Below are positions 1 to 11,061 of a stretch of DNA of 64,000 nt, piece by piece. Source of the DNA: an uncultured Anaerolineae bacterium (GTDB lineage: Bacteria > Chloroflexota > Anaerolineae > Aggregatilineales > Phototrophicaceae). Under the pieces are notes generated by a model, which saw nothing but the letters and a program-made list of their open reading frames with translations, had not been told where the DNA came from and searched no databases. The translations under genes were made by a program, and so were the position numbers. The stretch's first letter is position 1. Every line of letters starts with the position of its first letter. The stretch covers positions 62,001-126,000 of the forward strand of contig CALDYP010000017.1 of NCBI GenBank assembly GCA_937944445.1. The letters run 5' to 3'.

Positions 1-656
1 AAGATGGCGGTGCGCACGTAGGGCTTGTTGAGTTCTTCCAGCGTGCCCGCGCGCGTCAGGCGGGTGATGTAGCCGATCAGCACAAAGCTGGCTGTCAGCG
101 CGGGCAGCCCCAACACCCGCACCCACTGCCCCAGCGTGTAGCCCGGCCGGATGAGGGCAGTCGCTTCGAACCAGCCCAGCCCCAACGCGAACACGTTGAT
201 GAGCACGAGGCCGGTCACAAACTCCGGCAGCCCGACGACCGAGAGCGTTGCCACGCTGATGAGGCCGTCGAGCCACGTGCCCGCGCGCAGCGCAGCGATG
301 ACGCCCAAGAAGATCGCCACTGGCACGCTGATCGCCAGCGTCACGCCCGCTAGCAGCAGCGAGTTGTTGAGCCGTTCGAGCACGATCGGGCGCACAGCAG
401 CGTTGCCCGCGGCGAACGAGCGCCCCCAGTCGCCGCGGATGAAATTGCCCAGCCAGCGCGTGTACTGCTCCAGCGGCGGCAGGTCAAGGCCGTATTGGCG
501 GTTGAAGGCGGCGACGCGCTCCGGCGTGGCCTCACGCCCGAGGATGAGCCGCGCCACGTCGCCCGGCAGAAGCTGCGTCAGGCTGAAGATCAGCGCGCTG
601 GTGACGAGCAGCGTCACGATCAGCAGCAGCAAGCGCCGCACGATGAAGGCGATCAC
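1..656 (-). CDS. Peptide-type ABC transporter permease, DppB/OppB family (3' end outside window)
   Basis: Inner-membrane permease subunit of a dipeptide/oligopeptide-class ABC importer. The visible 218 residues start with a membrane helix ([18 protein letters not shown]), the family's LLPGD motif (about residues 28-32), the R-x-YGLD region and several further hydrophobic segments; the C-terminal part lies beyond base 1. The GTG start at 656 overlaps the stop of the upstream ATPase gene (GTGA), and AAAGGA sits just upstream, so translation is probably coupled. It is the last visible gene of the cluster that begins with the binding protein at 5237. In most clusters this permease comes before the DppC-type subunit. 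Substrate cannot be told from sequence. Confidence 0.9.
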   Translation of the reverse strand, partial: MIAFIVRRLLLLIVTLLVTSALIFSLTQLLPGDVARLILGREATPERVAAFNRQYGLDLPPLEQYTRWLGNFIRGDWGRSFAAGNAAVRPIVLERLNNSLLLAGVTLAISVPVAIFLGVIAALRAGTWLDGLISVATLSVVGLPEFVTGLVLINVFALGLGWFEATALIRPGYTLGQWVRVLGLPALTASFVLIGYITRLTRAGTLEELNKPYVRTAI

Positions 657-2704
657 AGGGCATCCTTTCGGTCAGCAGTTTGCAGCGCGGCCAACTCGTC
701 CAGCGTGTAATGGCAGCGGATTTGATGGCCGTTGGCGCTCACCCGCACAGGCGGGACTTGTTCGACGCAGATCGACCCGATGAAGCGCGGGCAGCGCGTG
801 TGGAACGGGCAGCCGCTGGGCTTGCTGCGCGGGCTGGGCACGTCCCCGTGCAGCCGAATGACGCCGCCCTTGACCGTCGGGTCAGGCACGGGAACCGCCG
901 AGATGAGCGCCTCAGTGTAGGGGTGGGAGGGGATGCCGTAGACGTCAGCGGCCGTTCCCTGTTCGACGATCTCGCCGAGGTACATCACAGCGATCCAATC
1001 GGCCATGTAGACGACCAGTTCTAGATCGTGCGAGATGACGAGGTAGCTCACGCCGGTTTGGTTGCGCAAGTCCTTCAACAGGTTGACGATCACCGCCTGT
1101 ACGGACACGTCGAGGGCGCTCGTCGGTTCATCAGCGATGATCAGGTCTGGGTCGGCGGCGAAGGCGCGCGCGATGGCCACGCGCTGTTTTTCACCGCCGC
1201 TGAGCTGCGACGGGTAGCGGTCGGCGTACTCCGGCGCAAGGCCGACCGCTTGGAGCATCTCGGCAACGCGCTTGCGGATGTCGGTCTGGCGGCCGCGCCG
1301 CTTATCGAGCAGCTGCAAGGTGCGCCCGATGGCCTGCCCCACCGTGTGATGTGGGTTCAGCGCCTCGTTGGGGTTTTGGAACACCAAGCGCAGCCGCCCG
1401 AGCGTCTCAGCCGAGCGCTGGCGCAGCGTGAGGCTGATCGGCTGGCCGAGCAGCGCAATCTCGCCTTGGTCGGCTGGGTCGAGCGCGACGATGGCGCGCG
1501 CGAGCGTCGTCTTGCCGCTGCCGCTCTCGCCGACGACCCCAACGGTGGAGCGCTGGTTGACGTGCAGCGAGACGTCTTCCACGGCGCGCACGCGGCTGGC
1601 TCGCCCGGTGAGGCGGTCGAACAGGCCGCCTTCAACGAAGTGCTTCTGAAGTTGGCGCACTTGCAGGACGGGCGTATCGCGCTGGGGCGGGTCGGCTGGG
1701 GCGGTGGCGATAGGGGGCGTGAGCGCGACTTGGCCGCTCTGCACCTCTGGCCAGCGCCAGCAGCGCGCTTGATGCACGTCATCGACAGCCTCCAGCGGCG
1801 GCTTCTCAGCGTGGCAGCGCTCGACGGCAGCCCGACAGCGATCGGCAAAGACGCAGGCGCTCGTGCGGTGGGCAAGCGAAGGCGCGACCCCCTCGATCGT
1901 CATCAAGCGCGCCTCGCTTTCGGCGTCGGGTTTGGGGATGCTCTGGAGCAGCCCCACCGTGTATGGGTGGACAGGACGGGCGAACAGGCGCTCTACAGGC
2001 GCGGTTTCCATCACCTCGCCGCCGTAGAGGACGGTCACTGTGTCGCAAAGCTGGGCGATCACCCCTAAGTTGTGCGAGACGAACAGCACGGCCGTGTTCT
2101 CACTGCGGACGCGCTCACGGATCAAGTCGAGGATGACGGCTTGGGTGGTCACGTCGAGGGCGGTGGTCGGCTCGTCGAGGATGAGCAGGTCTGGTTGGGT
2201 GCTGAGCGCAGCAGCGATCATGACGCGCTGCTGCATGCCACCTGAAAGCTGGTGCGGGTAGCGCCGCAGCACCTGTTCACCGTCGGCGATGTTGACGCGC
2301 TTGAGGTCGTCGAGCGCTTGCTGGCGCGCTTGCTCGGCGCTGAGGCCGAGGTGCAGCCGCGTTAGCTCGGTCATCTGGGCGGCGATAGTCATGGTCGGGT
2401 TGAGCGCCTCAAGTGGGTTCTGAGGCACAAGCGCGATGCGGCGGCCCCACACGCGCTGCATGTCCGCCTCGCTGAGGTGTGTCAGCTCTTGATCGCCCAG
2501 CCAGATCGAGCCGCCGCTGATGCGGGCGTTGGGCGGCAGGTAGCGCATCAGGGCCAGCGCCAGCGTGGTTTTGCCGCTGCCGCTCTCGCCCACGAGGCCA
2601 TGAATGCGGCGCGGCTCCAGCTTGAGCGTCACGTCCAAAATTGCGCTGACCCACTCACGGCCGATGCGGTAGTCAATCGAAAGGTGACGAGCTTCGACAA
2701 CCAT
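653..2704 (-). CDS. Fused double ATP-binding subunit (DppD-DppF type) of peptide ABC transporter
   Basis: Cytoplasmic ATPase with two complete nucleotide-binding domains in one 683-residue chain. Each half has a Walker A (GESGSGKTT near residue 41 and again near residue 385), a signature (LSGGMQQR and LSGGEKQR) and a Walker B with catalytic Glu ([23 protein letters not shown]). Each is followed by the cysteine-containing oligopeptide-transporter C-terminal segment (CVFADRC; CPFHTRC). Most systems encode these as separate DppD and DppF proteins; fused forms are known. The ATG at 2704, 5 nt after the DppC stop, is preferred because the longer open frame reads back into the DppC gene. It ends in a 4-nt overlap with the DppB-type permease. 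Confidence 0.92.
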   Translation of the reverse strand: MVVEARHLSIDYRIGREWVSAILDVTLKLEPRRIHGLVGESGSGKTTLALALMRYLPPNARISGGSIWLGDQELTHLSEADMQRVWGRRIALVPQNPLEALNPTMTIAAQMTELTRLHLGLSAEQARQQALDDLKRVNIADGEQVLRRYPHQLSGGMQQRVMIAAALSTQPDLLILDEPTTALDVTTQAVILDLIRERVRSENTAVLFVSHNLGVIAQLCDTVTVLYGGEVMETAPVERLFARPVHPYTVGLLQSIPKPDAESEARLMTIEGVAPSLAHRTSACVFADRCRAAVERCHAEKPPLEAVDDVHQARCWRWPEVQSGQVALTPPIATAPADPPQRDTPVLQVRQLQKHFVEGGLFDRLTGRASRVRAVEDVSLHVNQRSTVGVVGESGSGKTTLARAIVALDPADQGEIALLGQPISLTLRQRSAETLGRLRLVFQNPNEALNPHHTVGQAIGRTLQLLDKRRGRQTDIRKRVAEMLQAVGLAPEYADRYPSQLSGGEKQRVAIARAFAADPDLIIADEPTSALDVSVQAVIVNLLKDLRNQTGVSYLVISHDLELVVYMADWIAVMYLGEIVEQGTAADVYGIPSHPYTEALISAVPVPDPTVKGGVIRLHGDVPSPRSKPSGCPFHTRCPRFIGSICVEQVPPVRVSANGHQIRCHYTLDELAALQTADRKDAL

Positions 2705-2709
2705 GAACG

Positions 2710-3699
2710 CTATCTCTCGTTCTCTTGGTACAAACGCTGAAGGCCATCCGCCATCAGGTTCACGCTGATGACGAGCAGGGCAATCGCCCCCACCGGAAAC
2801 CACAGCGCCCACGGGGCGGCGGTGAGCGTCGGGCGGGCGTCTAAGACCATACGGCCCCACTCTGGGATGGGGGGCTGCGCGCCCAACCCGAGGAAGCCGA
2901 GGCTGGCCACGAGGAAGATCGCGTAAGAGAAGCGCAGCGCGCCCTCCACCGCCAGCGCCGGAACCACGCCGGGGAAGATCTCGCGCAGCAGGATGTAGAG
3001 CGTGCTCTCGCCGCGCAGCTTGGCCAGCTCAACATAGCCACGATCGCGCAGGCCGAGGGTGGCCGCGCGGATCACGCGGGCCACAATCGGCGTGTAGAGC
3101 AGGACGATCACCAGCACCAGCGCGATGTTGATCGGGCCGATGGACTGCACGAGCGGGTTTTGGCTGGCGGCCAGCGTCGGCACTACCGTTGACAGGCTCA
3201 CCAGCGCCAAGATGATGGCCGGAATTGACAGCAGGATGTCGATGAAGCGGCTGATGACCTCATCGACTGCGCCGCCTGTGTAGCCGATCAGCAGCCCCAG
3301 CCCCGTTCCCAGTGCAACGGACAGCAGCGTCGCCACCAGCGGCAGGCCGATCGTGTAGCGTGCCCCGTAGAGCAGACGGCTGAGCACATCGCGCCCGTTG
3401 CGGTCTGTGCCGAAGGGGTGGGCCAGCGAGGGCGGCGCGTTGCTCAGCGCAGCGCAGCGCACCGCTTCCCCGCGTGCGACACAGCGATCCGGGTCAGGCT
3501 GGACGGCGTCGTAGGGGTAGGGGGCGATCCAGTGACCGACGATGCTGATCATCATGAAGAAGAGCACGATTAAAGTAGCAGCGAACGCCAGCGGTTGACG
3601 CACTAGACGACGCCAGAAGCGCCAAAACCCCCACCAGCGCCGCTGAAGAACCGCCAGAGGCGAACGCCTCGCCTCTGGCGATGCGGCTGGCGCGGCCAT
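2710..3699 (-). CDS. Peptide-type ABC transporter permease, DppC/OppC family
   Basis: Second permease of the importer, 329 residues. After a proline/arginine-rich cytoplasmic start comes an N-terminal membrane helix (LAFAATLIVLFFMMISIVG), the family hallmark HPFGTDRNGRDVLSRLLYGAR (first part near residue 103), five or so further helices and the EAA-type ATPase contact loop (ELAKLRGES). The periplasmic segment after the first helix contains a Cys pair (DPDRCVARGEAVRC) that may form a loop. The ATG overlaps the stop of the binding-protein gene by one base (TAATG), so the cluster is tightly coupled. Family assignment is safe; substrate class is inferred. Confidence 0.92.
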   Translation of the reverse strand: MAAPAASPEARRSPLAVLQRRWWGFWRFWRRLVRQPLAFAATLIVLFFMMISIVGHWIAPYPYDAVQPDPDRCVARGEAVRCAALSNAPPSLAHPFGTDRNGRDVLSRLLYGARYTIGLPLVATLLSVALGTGLGLLIGYTGGAVDEVISRFIDILLSIPAIILALVSLSTVVPTLAASQNPLVQSIGPINIALVLVIVLLYTPIVARVIRAATLGLRDRGYVELAKLRGESTLYILLREIFPGVVPALAVEGALRFSYAIFLVASLGFLGLGAQPPIPEWGRMVLDARPTLTAAPWALWFPVGAIALLVISVNLMADGLQRLYQENER

Positions 3700-5237
3700 T
3701 AGGACCCAACTTGCACCATGCGCAGATCAGTACGCCCCGGGAACGGGTGCATGTCGAGGCCGCTCACGCGGTCAGTGGTGAAGCCGACGATGGGCGCGAA
3801 GAAGGGCACGATGATCGGGCCGCGCTCGGCGAAGATGATCGCGATCTCACGGTAGAGCGCCGCGCGTTCCTCCACGTCTGCCGTCACGCCCGCCTGTGCT
3901 ACCAGCGCGTCTAGCTCAGGGTCAGACCAGCGCGATTCGTTGAACGATGCGCCCGTTACATAGGCTTCGACGAGGTACTGCTGCGGGGTGGGGCGCGACC
4001 CCCAACCGGTCACCGCTAGATCGACGTTGAGCCATTCGGCAGTGTCGGCGTCACCGGCGTAGTATTCACCCGGCAGGCGCGGCAGCAGCTCAACGAAGAT
4101 GCAGCCTTCCGCCCAATCCTGTTGGAGGAACTCGGCCATCTGTACGTAGTTGAACGAGTCGTCGATGTAGAAGAGGATCGGCTCATCTGCGCCCAGCCCA
4201 TCCGGGTAGCCTGCTTCAGCCAGCAGCTCGCAGCTACGAGCGGGGTCAAACGCTTGATTGGGGATGTCGTCGTGGAAGAAGACGCCGTAGAGCGGGCCGA
4301 TGGGGTCGTTGTTGCCGACTGTGGCCACGCCGTCAAACAGGTTGAGGTTCAGCAGCTCGCGGTCTGTGGCGAACTTGAAGGCCTGCCGCACGCGCACATC
4401 CGCCCCCAGCCCTTGCTCATCCGAGCGCAGGCGGATGACGGGGTGCTGGTTGGTGGCCTTGACGATCGAGACGATGCCCGGGCCGCTCACCTCTTCAAGC
4501 TGCTCATAGGCGATCTTGAAGATGAAGTCCACCGCGCCGGAGCGCAGCGCGTCGATCTGCGCCTGCTGGTCGTTGATGAAGATCAACTCAACGCGGTCGA
4601 GCAGCGGCGCGCCCTCCATCCAGTAGTTGGGGTTGCGCTCGAACAGAGCCGAGACGTTCGGGCTGTAAGCGACCAGCTTGAACGGGCCAGTTCCGTTGAA
4701 GCTGCTGAAGTCGTCAACGCTCTGGCCGATGACGTTCGGCGTGGTTGTGCCGTCTTTGAGGATGAACGCCCAGTTTGAGGCGATGCCGTAGATGAAATCG
4801 GCGTTGGGCTGCGGCAGCGTGAACGTGACGGTCAGCCCGTCGCCCGTGATCTCGAAGTCGCCTAACAAGTTGAGCGCGGGTGAGCCTTGCTCTTTGAGGT
4901 AGTTGTAGCTGAAGACGACATCCGCCGCGCTGAACGGCGAGCCGTCGTGGAACGTCACGCCTTCGCGCAGCGTGAAGGTGTAAGTCAGCCCGTCATCGCT
5001 CACCTCGTAGCCAGTGGCAAGGTTAGGGATCAGCTCGTTGTCGGCGCTCAGGCCGTAGAGGTAGTCATAGATCAAACCGTTGAACATCACTTCGGGGTCA
5101 TTGGAGCCGGTTGCAGGGTTGATGTTCACCACAGCGGGCAGGCCAACGCGCAGCGTTGATTCCTGCGCCGAGACAGCGAGGCCTGTGCCCAGAGAAAGCA
5201 GCAAGCTTAATCCGAGCAAGAATCTCTTTATAAACAT
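3699..5237 (-). CDS. Extracellular solute-binding protein family 5 (peptide-type ABC importer)
   Basis: Periplasmic or surface-anchored receptor that delivers substrate to the permeases encoded downstream. The 512-residue product starts with a secretion signal (MFIKRFLLGLSLLLSLGTGL, cleavage near AVSA-QE; no lipobox cysteine). It then carries SBP_bac_5 hallmarks: the TYTFTLREGVTFHDGSPF motif near residue 85, ADVVFSYNYL, and a FNGTGPFKL segment. The start is supported by GGAGG 6-7 nt before ATG. It is first in its cluster and is preceded by an imperfect hairpin at 5260-5298. Placement next to the leucine operon suggests import of peptides or a related carbon source, but the ligand cannot be deduced. 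Confidence 0.93.
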   Translation of the reverse strand: MFIKRFLLGLSLLLSLGTGLAVSAQESTLRVGLPAVVNINPATGSNDPEVMFNGLIYDYLYGLSADNELIPNLATGYEVSDDGLTYTFTLREGVTFHDGSPFSAADVVFSYNYLKEQGSPALNLLGDFEITGDGLTVTFTLPQPNADFIYGIASNWAFILKDGTTTPNVIGQSVDDFSSFNGTGPFKLVAYSPNVSALFERNPNYWMEGAPLLDRVELIFINDQQAQIDALRSGAVDFIFKIAYEQLEEVSGPGIVSIVKATNQHPVIRLRSDEQGLGADVRVRQAFKFATDRELLNLNLFDGVATVGNNDPIGPLYGVFFHDDIPNQAFDPARSCELLAEAGYPDGLGADEPILFYIDDSFNYVQMAEFLQQDWAEGCIFVELLPRLPGEYYAGDADTAEWLNVDLAVTGWGSRPTPQQYLVEAYVTGASFNESRWSDPELDALVAQAGVTADVEERAALYREIAIIFAERGPIIVPFFAPIVGFTTDRVSGLDMHPFPGRTDLRMVQVGS

Positions 5238-5259
5238 TTTTACCTCCGGGGATTTTGAA

Positions 5260-5298
5260 CAGTAGTAGGCTGGTTGATGAGCCTATCTGTTACTACTG
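5260..5298 (-). promoter_or_regulatory. Imperfect hairpin in the leader of the binding-protein gene
   Basis: CAGTAGTA (5260-5267) is exactly repeated in inverted form as TACTACTG (5291-5298); inside it AGGCT and AGCCT (5267-5271 and 5280-5284) form a second helix. It lies 23 nt upstream of the ABC binding-protein start, between that gene and the end of the biotin carboxylase gene. There is no U-run, so it is more likely an mRNA processing or stability element, or an operator, than an intrinsic terminator. Confidence 0.5.
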
Positions 5299-5363
5299 TA
5301 ACCCATGATGAAAATTATGTCTTTGCTTATAACGGCTTAATTGACTAGATTCTCACCTTATGT

Positions 5364-7297
<1,934 letters not shown>

Positions 7298-7301
<4 letters not shown>

Positions 7302-8098
7302 GCGTCACCTCCAGTTGACCAGCGGGGCGGGCGCTTCTGCATGAACGCCAGCAAGCCCTCTTGTGCTTCGTCGCCCGCTCGCAGCGTGTTCAGCAAGTTA
7401 GCGCGATATTCAACCGTGTCGTCGAGGGGGGCGTCTTTGACAGTGAAGATCAGCGCTTTGGTGGCGGCGATGGCGTTCGGGGCGCAGTGACGCAGCTCGT
7501 TGAGCAGTTCGGCCAGCGCCTCGTCAAGCTGCTCCGGCTCTACTGCGCGGTGCACAAGGCCGTATTCCGCCGCGAGCGCCCCTTTGAAGCGCCGCCCGCT
7601 CAGCATCAGCTCGCGGGCGCGCGTGAGGCCGAGCCGTTCGATCACGAACGGGGAGATGAAAGCCGGGGTGAGGCCCAGCCGTACCTCCGGCAGCCCGAAC
7701 TCAGCGGTGGTGGCGGCCAGCGCGATGTCGCTCACGCAGGCCAGCCCGAAGCCGCCGCCGAGCGCCGCGCCTTCGATCACGCTGATGATGACTTGATCGG
7801 CGGTGTTGAACGCGCGCAGCATCGCGTCGAGGTTGACGCGGCTGCCGTTGCCGGGGATGTTGTTCTCACGCATCTCTTTGAGGTCGCCGCCGGCGCAGAA
7901 CGTGCCGTTGGCCCCGCGCAGCACAATCGCGCGCACGTCGCGCCGCCCGCGCAGCCCCTCCGCCGCGTGGTAGAGTTCCTCCACCATGCGGAAGTTCATC
8001 GCGTTGCGTGCTTCGGGGCGGTTCAGCGTGATGTGGGCGTAGTCGAGGGTGTGATCAACCTCGTAGAGCAGGGTTTCAAACGATACAGGTTCGGTCAT
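7298..8098 (-). CDS. liuC: Enoyl-CoA hydratase/isomerase family (methylglutaconyl-CoA hydratase type)
   Basis: Crotonase-fold enzyme, 266 residues. The oxyanion-hole segments are visible (GTFCAGGDLKEM near residue 66; GAALGGGFGLACVSDIALAA near 110), followed by FGLPEVRLGL carrying the expected active-site Glu. Between a carboxylase and an acyl-CoA dehydrogenase, the natural role is hydration of 3-methylglutaconyl-CoA to HMG-CoA in leucine breakdown, or the isohexenyl homologue in acyclic terpene breakdown. AGGA lies 6 nt before the ATG. Its stop overlaps the liuD start. Sequence alone does not separate it from other crotonases; the pathway role rests on context. Confidence 0.82.
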
Positions 8099-8137
8099 AA
8101 AGCGTCCTATTCGGGCAGTAAGGCAAAATGTGCTGTG

Positions 8138-8470
8138 TCAGTTTTCTAACTGCGGCGCGTCCTCAGGCAGTTCGATATACAATACCGCCCCAGCCAGCGA
8201 CTTGCCAAGTGGGTCGATCCGCAACGAGCGCGTGCCGCCCCCGTCGAGCGCCTCGTAGCACACGAAGTTGAACGCTTCGAGGTTGTCGAGGTCATAGCGC
8301 ACGACGCGCCCCCTGACCAGATCGCCCAGCGCTGCCTTGACGCGCTCCGCGCTCAGCCACCCTTTGAGGAACTGATAGGCCTGCGGGCTGCGGGCGATGA
8401 CGCTGATGTTAGCGATGTTGCCCTTGTCGCCTGCGCGCCCGTAGGCCAAATCGTACACACGGCGCATCAT
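8138..8470 (-). CDS. Stand-alone AtuA C-terminal (ferredoxin-fold-like) domain protein
   Basis: Small 110-residue protein beginning MMRRVYDLAYGRAGDKGNI, which resembles the C-terminal domain that in Pseudomonas AtuA is joined to the DUF1446 part. Here the domain is its own gene, whose start overlaps the stop of the DUF1446 gene by 4 nt (ATGA). The two products probably assemble into one AtuA-like complex. The biochemical role of AtuA is not settled, so only participation in the leucine / acyclic-terpene pathway is proposed. The start could also be the second Met three bases later. Confidence 0.8.
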   Translation of the reverse strand: MMRRVYDLAYGRAGDKGNIANISVIARSPQAYQFLKGWLSAERVKAALGDLVRGRVVRYDLDNLEAFNFVCYEALDGGGTRSLRIDPLGKSLAGAVLYIELPEDAPQLEN

Positions 8471-9828
8471 TCCACCTCCAGATAGGTCACCTGCGGCTGT
8501 ACGTGCTCGCGGCGGATCAGCGTGGGGAACAAGCCGAGGATGATGCGCGGGTCGCCGCCAAGCGACGCGCCGCTGACGCTGATGCCTGCCGGGCCGCTTA
8601 GGCCGTGGTTCATTAAGGCGCGAACGGCGTTCTTGAGCGTGGCTTCGTCGTCCGCGGTAAACACCACGCGCACCACCAGCTCCAACGGGTCAGGTGGGCG
8701 GGGCGCGACGGAGCCGTACAGGCTGTCGATGCCGAGCAGGTGATACTCTACGCGGCGGATCGGCAGGCCTTTGAGCGTGTTGTTGACCATCGTCTTGAGC
8801 TGTTCCAGCTTGTCGTAGGCGCGCGGCCAGCCGAACGTGTAGATGATCTCGCGCACGTAGCCCTCGATGCGCCCAAAGTTGAGCTTGAGCGTGTCGGGGC
8901 GCGGCTTGCCCGTCACCCCGCGCACGCGCACGCGGTTGTGCCCAACTTGTTCCAGCGCAAGCGTCGTCATGTCCACAACGACGTCTGGCGTGACGTAGCG
9001 GCTCGGGTCGTGAATCTCGTAGAGAAGCTGTTCCTTGACTGTGCCAACGGTGACGAGGCCGCCCAGCCCCGGCGTGTTCGTCACGACGAACGAGCCGTCT
9101 TCTTCCACCTCAGCGATAGGATAGCCGAGCCGATGCAAGTCGTTCGGGTCGATCTCGTCGAGGACGGCGAGGCTGTTGCCGCCGACGACCTGCGCGGTGC
9201 ACTCCAGCAGATGCCCAGCCACGATGCCGCTCGCTAGCCGATCCCAGTCGTCCCACGCCCAGCCATAGTGGGCGATCAGCGGGGCGAGGTAGAGGCAGGG
9301 GTCAGCCACGCGGCCCGTTACGACCATGTGCGCGCCGGCCTTCAGCGCCTCGACGATGGGTTCTGCCCCCAAGTAGACGTTGGCGTTGGTGAGCTGGTGC
9401 TCGGATGGGTTGAGCGGCGTGCCGTCCTCAACGTGGAGCAGCGCCTCGCCCGCCTCGTTGAGGTCTTCTAAGCGCTGGAACAGGTCATCGCCCGTCACCG
9501 CGGCGATCTTCAGCCCCTTGAGGCCGAGCTTGCTGGCCGTCTCGTGGATCATGCGGGCGGCCCCCAACGGGTTGAGGCCGCCGCCGTTGCTGATGAGGGG
9601 CACCCCGCGCTTGTAGGCCTCCGGCAAGATTTTGCTGGCGATGATGGCAAGGTCAAAGGTGTAGCCGCGGGTGGGGTCTTTGAGTTTGTCCTTCTGCAAG
9701 ATCGCCAGCGTGAGTTCAGCCAGCGCCTCAAAGCAGACGACGTCCACGTGGCCGCCCTGAATCATCGGCAGGGCGGCCAGCACGTTGTCCCCGTAGAACC
9801 CCTCTGCGGAGCCGATACGGTAGGTCAT
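8467..9828 (-). CDS. AtuA family protein (DUF1446), acyclic terpene utilisation / leucine catabolism
   Basis: 453 residues with typical DUF1446 features: MTYRIGSAEGFYGDN at the start, VDVVCFEALAELTLAILQ near residue 30, LISNGGGLNP, and GRVADPCLYLAPL near residue 170. AtuA proteins are encoded with geranyl-CoA or methylcrotonyl-CoA carboxylases, and that is the case here, but the catalysed step is unknown. Compared with the roughly 600-residue Pseudomonas form the C-terminal domain is missing and is supplied by the next gene (8138-8470). It starts 2 nt after the acyl-CoA dehydrogenase stop, with no clear ribosome-binding site, implying coupled translation. Confidence 0.88.
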   Translation of the reverse strand: MTYRIGSAEGFYGDNVLAALPMIQGGHVDVVCFEALAELTLAILQKDKLKDPTRGYTFDLAIIASKILPEAYKRGVPLISNGGGLNPLGAARMIHETASKLGLKGLKIAAVTGDDLFQRLEDLNEAGEALLHVEDGTPLNPSEHQLTNANVYLGAEPIVEALKAGAHMVVTGRVADPCLYLAPLIAHYGWAWDDWDRLASGIVAGHLLECTAQVVGGNSLAVLDEIDPNDLHRLGYPIAEVEEDGSFVVTNTPGLGGLVTVGTVKEQLLYEIHDPSRYVTPDVVVDMTTLALEQVGHNRVRVRGVTGKPRPDTLKLNFGRIEGYVREIIYTFGWPRAYDKLEQLKTMVNNTLKGLPIRRVEYHLLGIDSLYGSVAPRPPDPLELVVRVVFTADDEATLKNAVRALMNHGLSGPAGISVSGASLGGDPRIILGLFPTLIRREHVQPQVTYLEVE

Positions 9829-9830
9829 AG

Positions 9831-11024
9831 CTAGAACTTATCCATCCCTTCGAGGCGGCTGATGATCTGGAGCATGACCTCATCCGCGCCGCCGCCGATG
9901 CTAGCCAAGCGGCTGTCGCGGAAGTAGCGGCTGATGGGCGTTTCCTCCATGTAGCCCATGCCGCCGTAGAACTGTAGGCACGTGTCGGCCACTTGGCGCA
10001 TCAAACGGCCTGCCTTGAGCTTGCACATGCTGGCTACGCGCGTGACCTCCGTCGTGGAGGCCTTGCTCTCAATCAGCGACGCACAGTAGTAGTTCAACTG
10101 GCGCAGCGCCTCGACCTCGGTCAGCAGCTCGCTGAGCTTGAACTGAATCCACTGGTTGGCCAGCAGCGGCTTGCCGAAAGCGTGGCGCTCACGGGTGTAC
10201 TTGATCGTGTCGCGGATGGCCTTTTCTGCGCCGGCGACGCCGCCCAGCGCGCCCACCAGCCGCTCGATCTGGAACTGCTCCATCTGGTAGTAGAAGCCGC
10301 GCCCTTCCTCGCCGATGCGATGGTCAACGGGCACGCGCATGTTCTCAAACGTCAGCACGGCGGTGTCGCTGCTGAGGTTGCCCAGCTTCTTGAGCTTGCG
10401 GCTGACGACGAAGCCGGGCGTGTTGGTGGGCACGACGATGAGCGACATGCCGCGGTAGTCGTCGCCTTCACTGGTGCGAGCCAACAGGCAGATCCAATCG
10501 GCTTGTGTGCCGTTGGTGATGTACATCTTGCTGCCGTTGATGACGTACTCATCGCCGTCGCGGCGGGCGGTGGTGCGGATGCGAGCGACGTCGCTGCCGG
10601 CGTCTGGCTCCGTCACAGCGATGCTGCACACCATGTCGCCTTGAATGGCAGGCTTGAGGTAGCGCTGTTTGAGCATCTCGCTGCCGTAGTGGGCTAGCGC
10701 CGGCGTCGCCATGTCGGCCTGCACGCCGATGGCCATCGGCACACCGCCGGCGTTGGCCTTGCCGAGTTCCTCGTGCAGGCACACCGTGAACCAGATGTCG
10801 GCGTTGGCCCCGCCGTACTCCTCAGGGTAGTTCAACCCGAGGAAGCCCAACTGTGCCATCTTCTTGAGGATGTCGTGCAGGGGAGCTTCGCCGCGCTCTT
10901 CCCACTCGTCGCAGTAGGGGTTGATCTCCTTCTCGACAAAGGCACGCACGCTGCGGCGGAACATCTCATGCTCTTCGGTGAACGGGTTGAACAAATTCGG
11001 GCGGGAAGTCATTTCAGCAACCAT
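9831..11024 (-). CDS. liuA: Acyl-CoA dehydrogenase, isovaleryl-CoA / citronellyl-CoA dehydrogenase type
   Basis: FAD-dependent dehydrogenase, 397 residues, introducing the alpha-beta double bond in a branched acyl-CoA. Family motifs are clear: YPEEYGG, the flavin-contact segment CSIAVTEPDAGSD (133-145) and YGGMGYMEE near the C-terminus. At the place where medium-chain enzymes carry the catalytic Glu, this protein has glycine (ASIGGGADEV). Instead it has a Glu at residue 254 in QIERLV, the position used by isovaleryl-CoA dehydrogenase. This supports a LiuA/AtuD-like role together with the downstream carboxylase and hydratase. The ATG at 11024 follows GAGGAG by 8 nt. Confidence 0.88.
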   Translation of the reverse strand: MVAEMTSRPNLFNPFTEEHEMFRRSVRAFVEKEINPYCDEWEERGEAPLHDILKKMAQLGFLGLNYPEEYGGANADIWFTVCLHEELGKANAGGVPMAIGVQADMATPALAHYGSEMLKQRYLKPAIQGDMVCSIAVTEPDAGSDVARIRTTARRDGDEYVINGSKMYITNGTQADWICLLARTSEGDDYRGMSLIVVPTNTPGFVVSRKLKKLGNLSSDTAVLTFENMRVPVDHRIGEEGRGFYYQMEQFQIERLVGALGGVAGAEKAIRDTIKYTRERHAFGKPLLANQWIQFKLSELLTEVEALRQLNYYCASLIESKASTTEVTRVASMCKLKAGRLMRQVADTCLQFYGGMGYMEETPISRYFRDSRLASIGGGADEVMLQIISRLEGMDKF

Positions 11025-11061
11025 GATGTAAACTCCTCAAAACAAACTGACAACACTTGAT

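Noticed and set aside
1028-2068. A 346-codon open frame on the plus strand
   Set aside because: Antisense to the fused ABC ATPase, whose Walker and signature motifs are complete.
2705-2860. Upstream extension of the fused ATPase by 52 codons
   Set aside because: It reads back into the DppC permease gene; ATG 2704 gives a canonical ATPase start.
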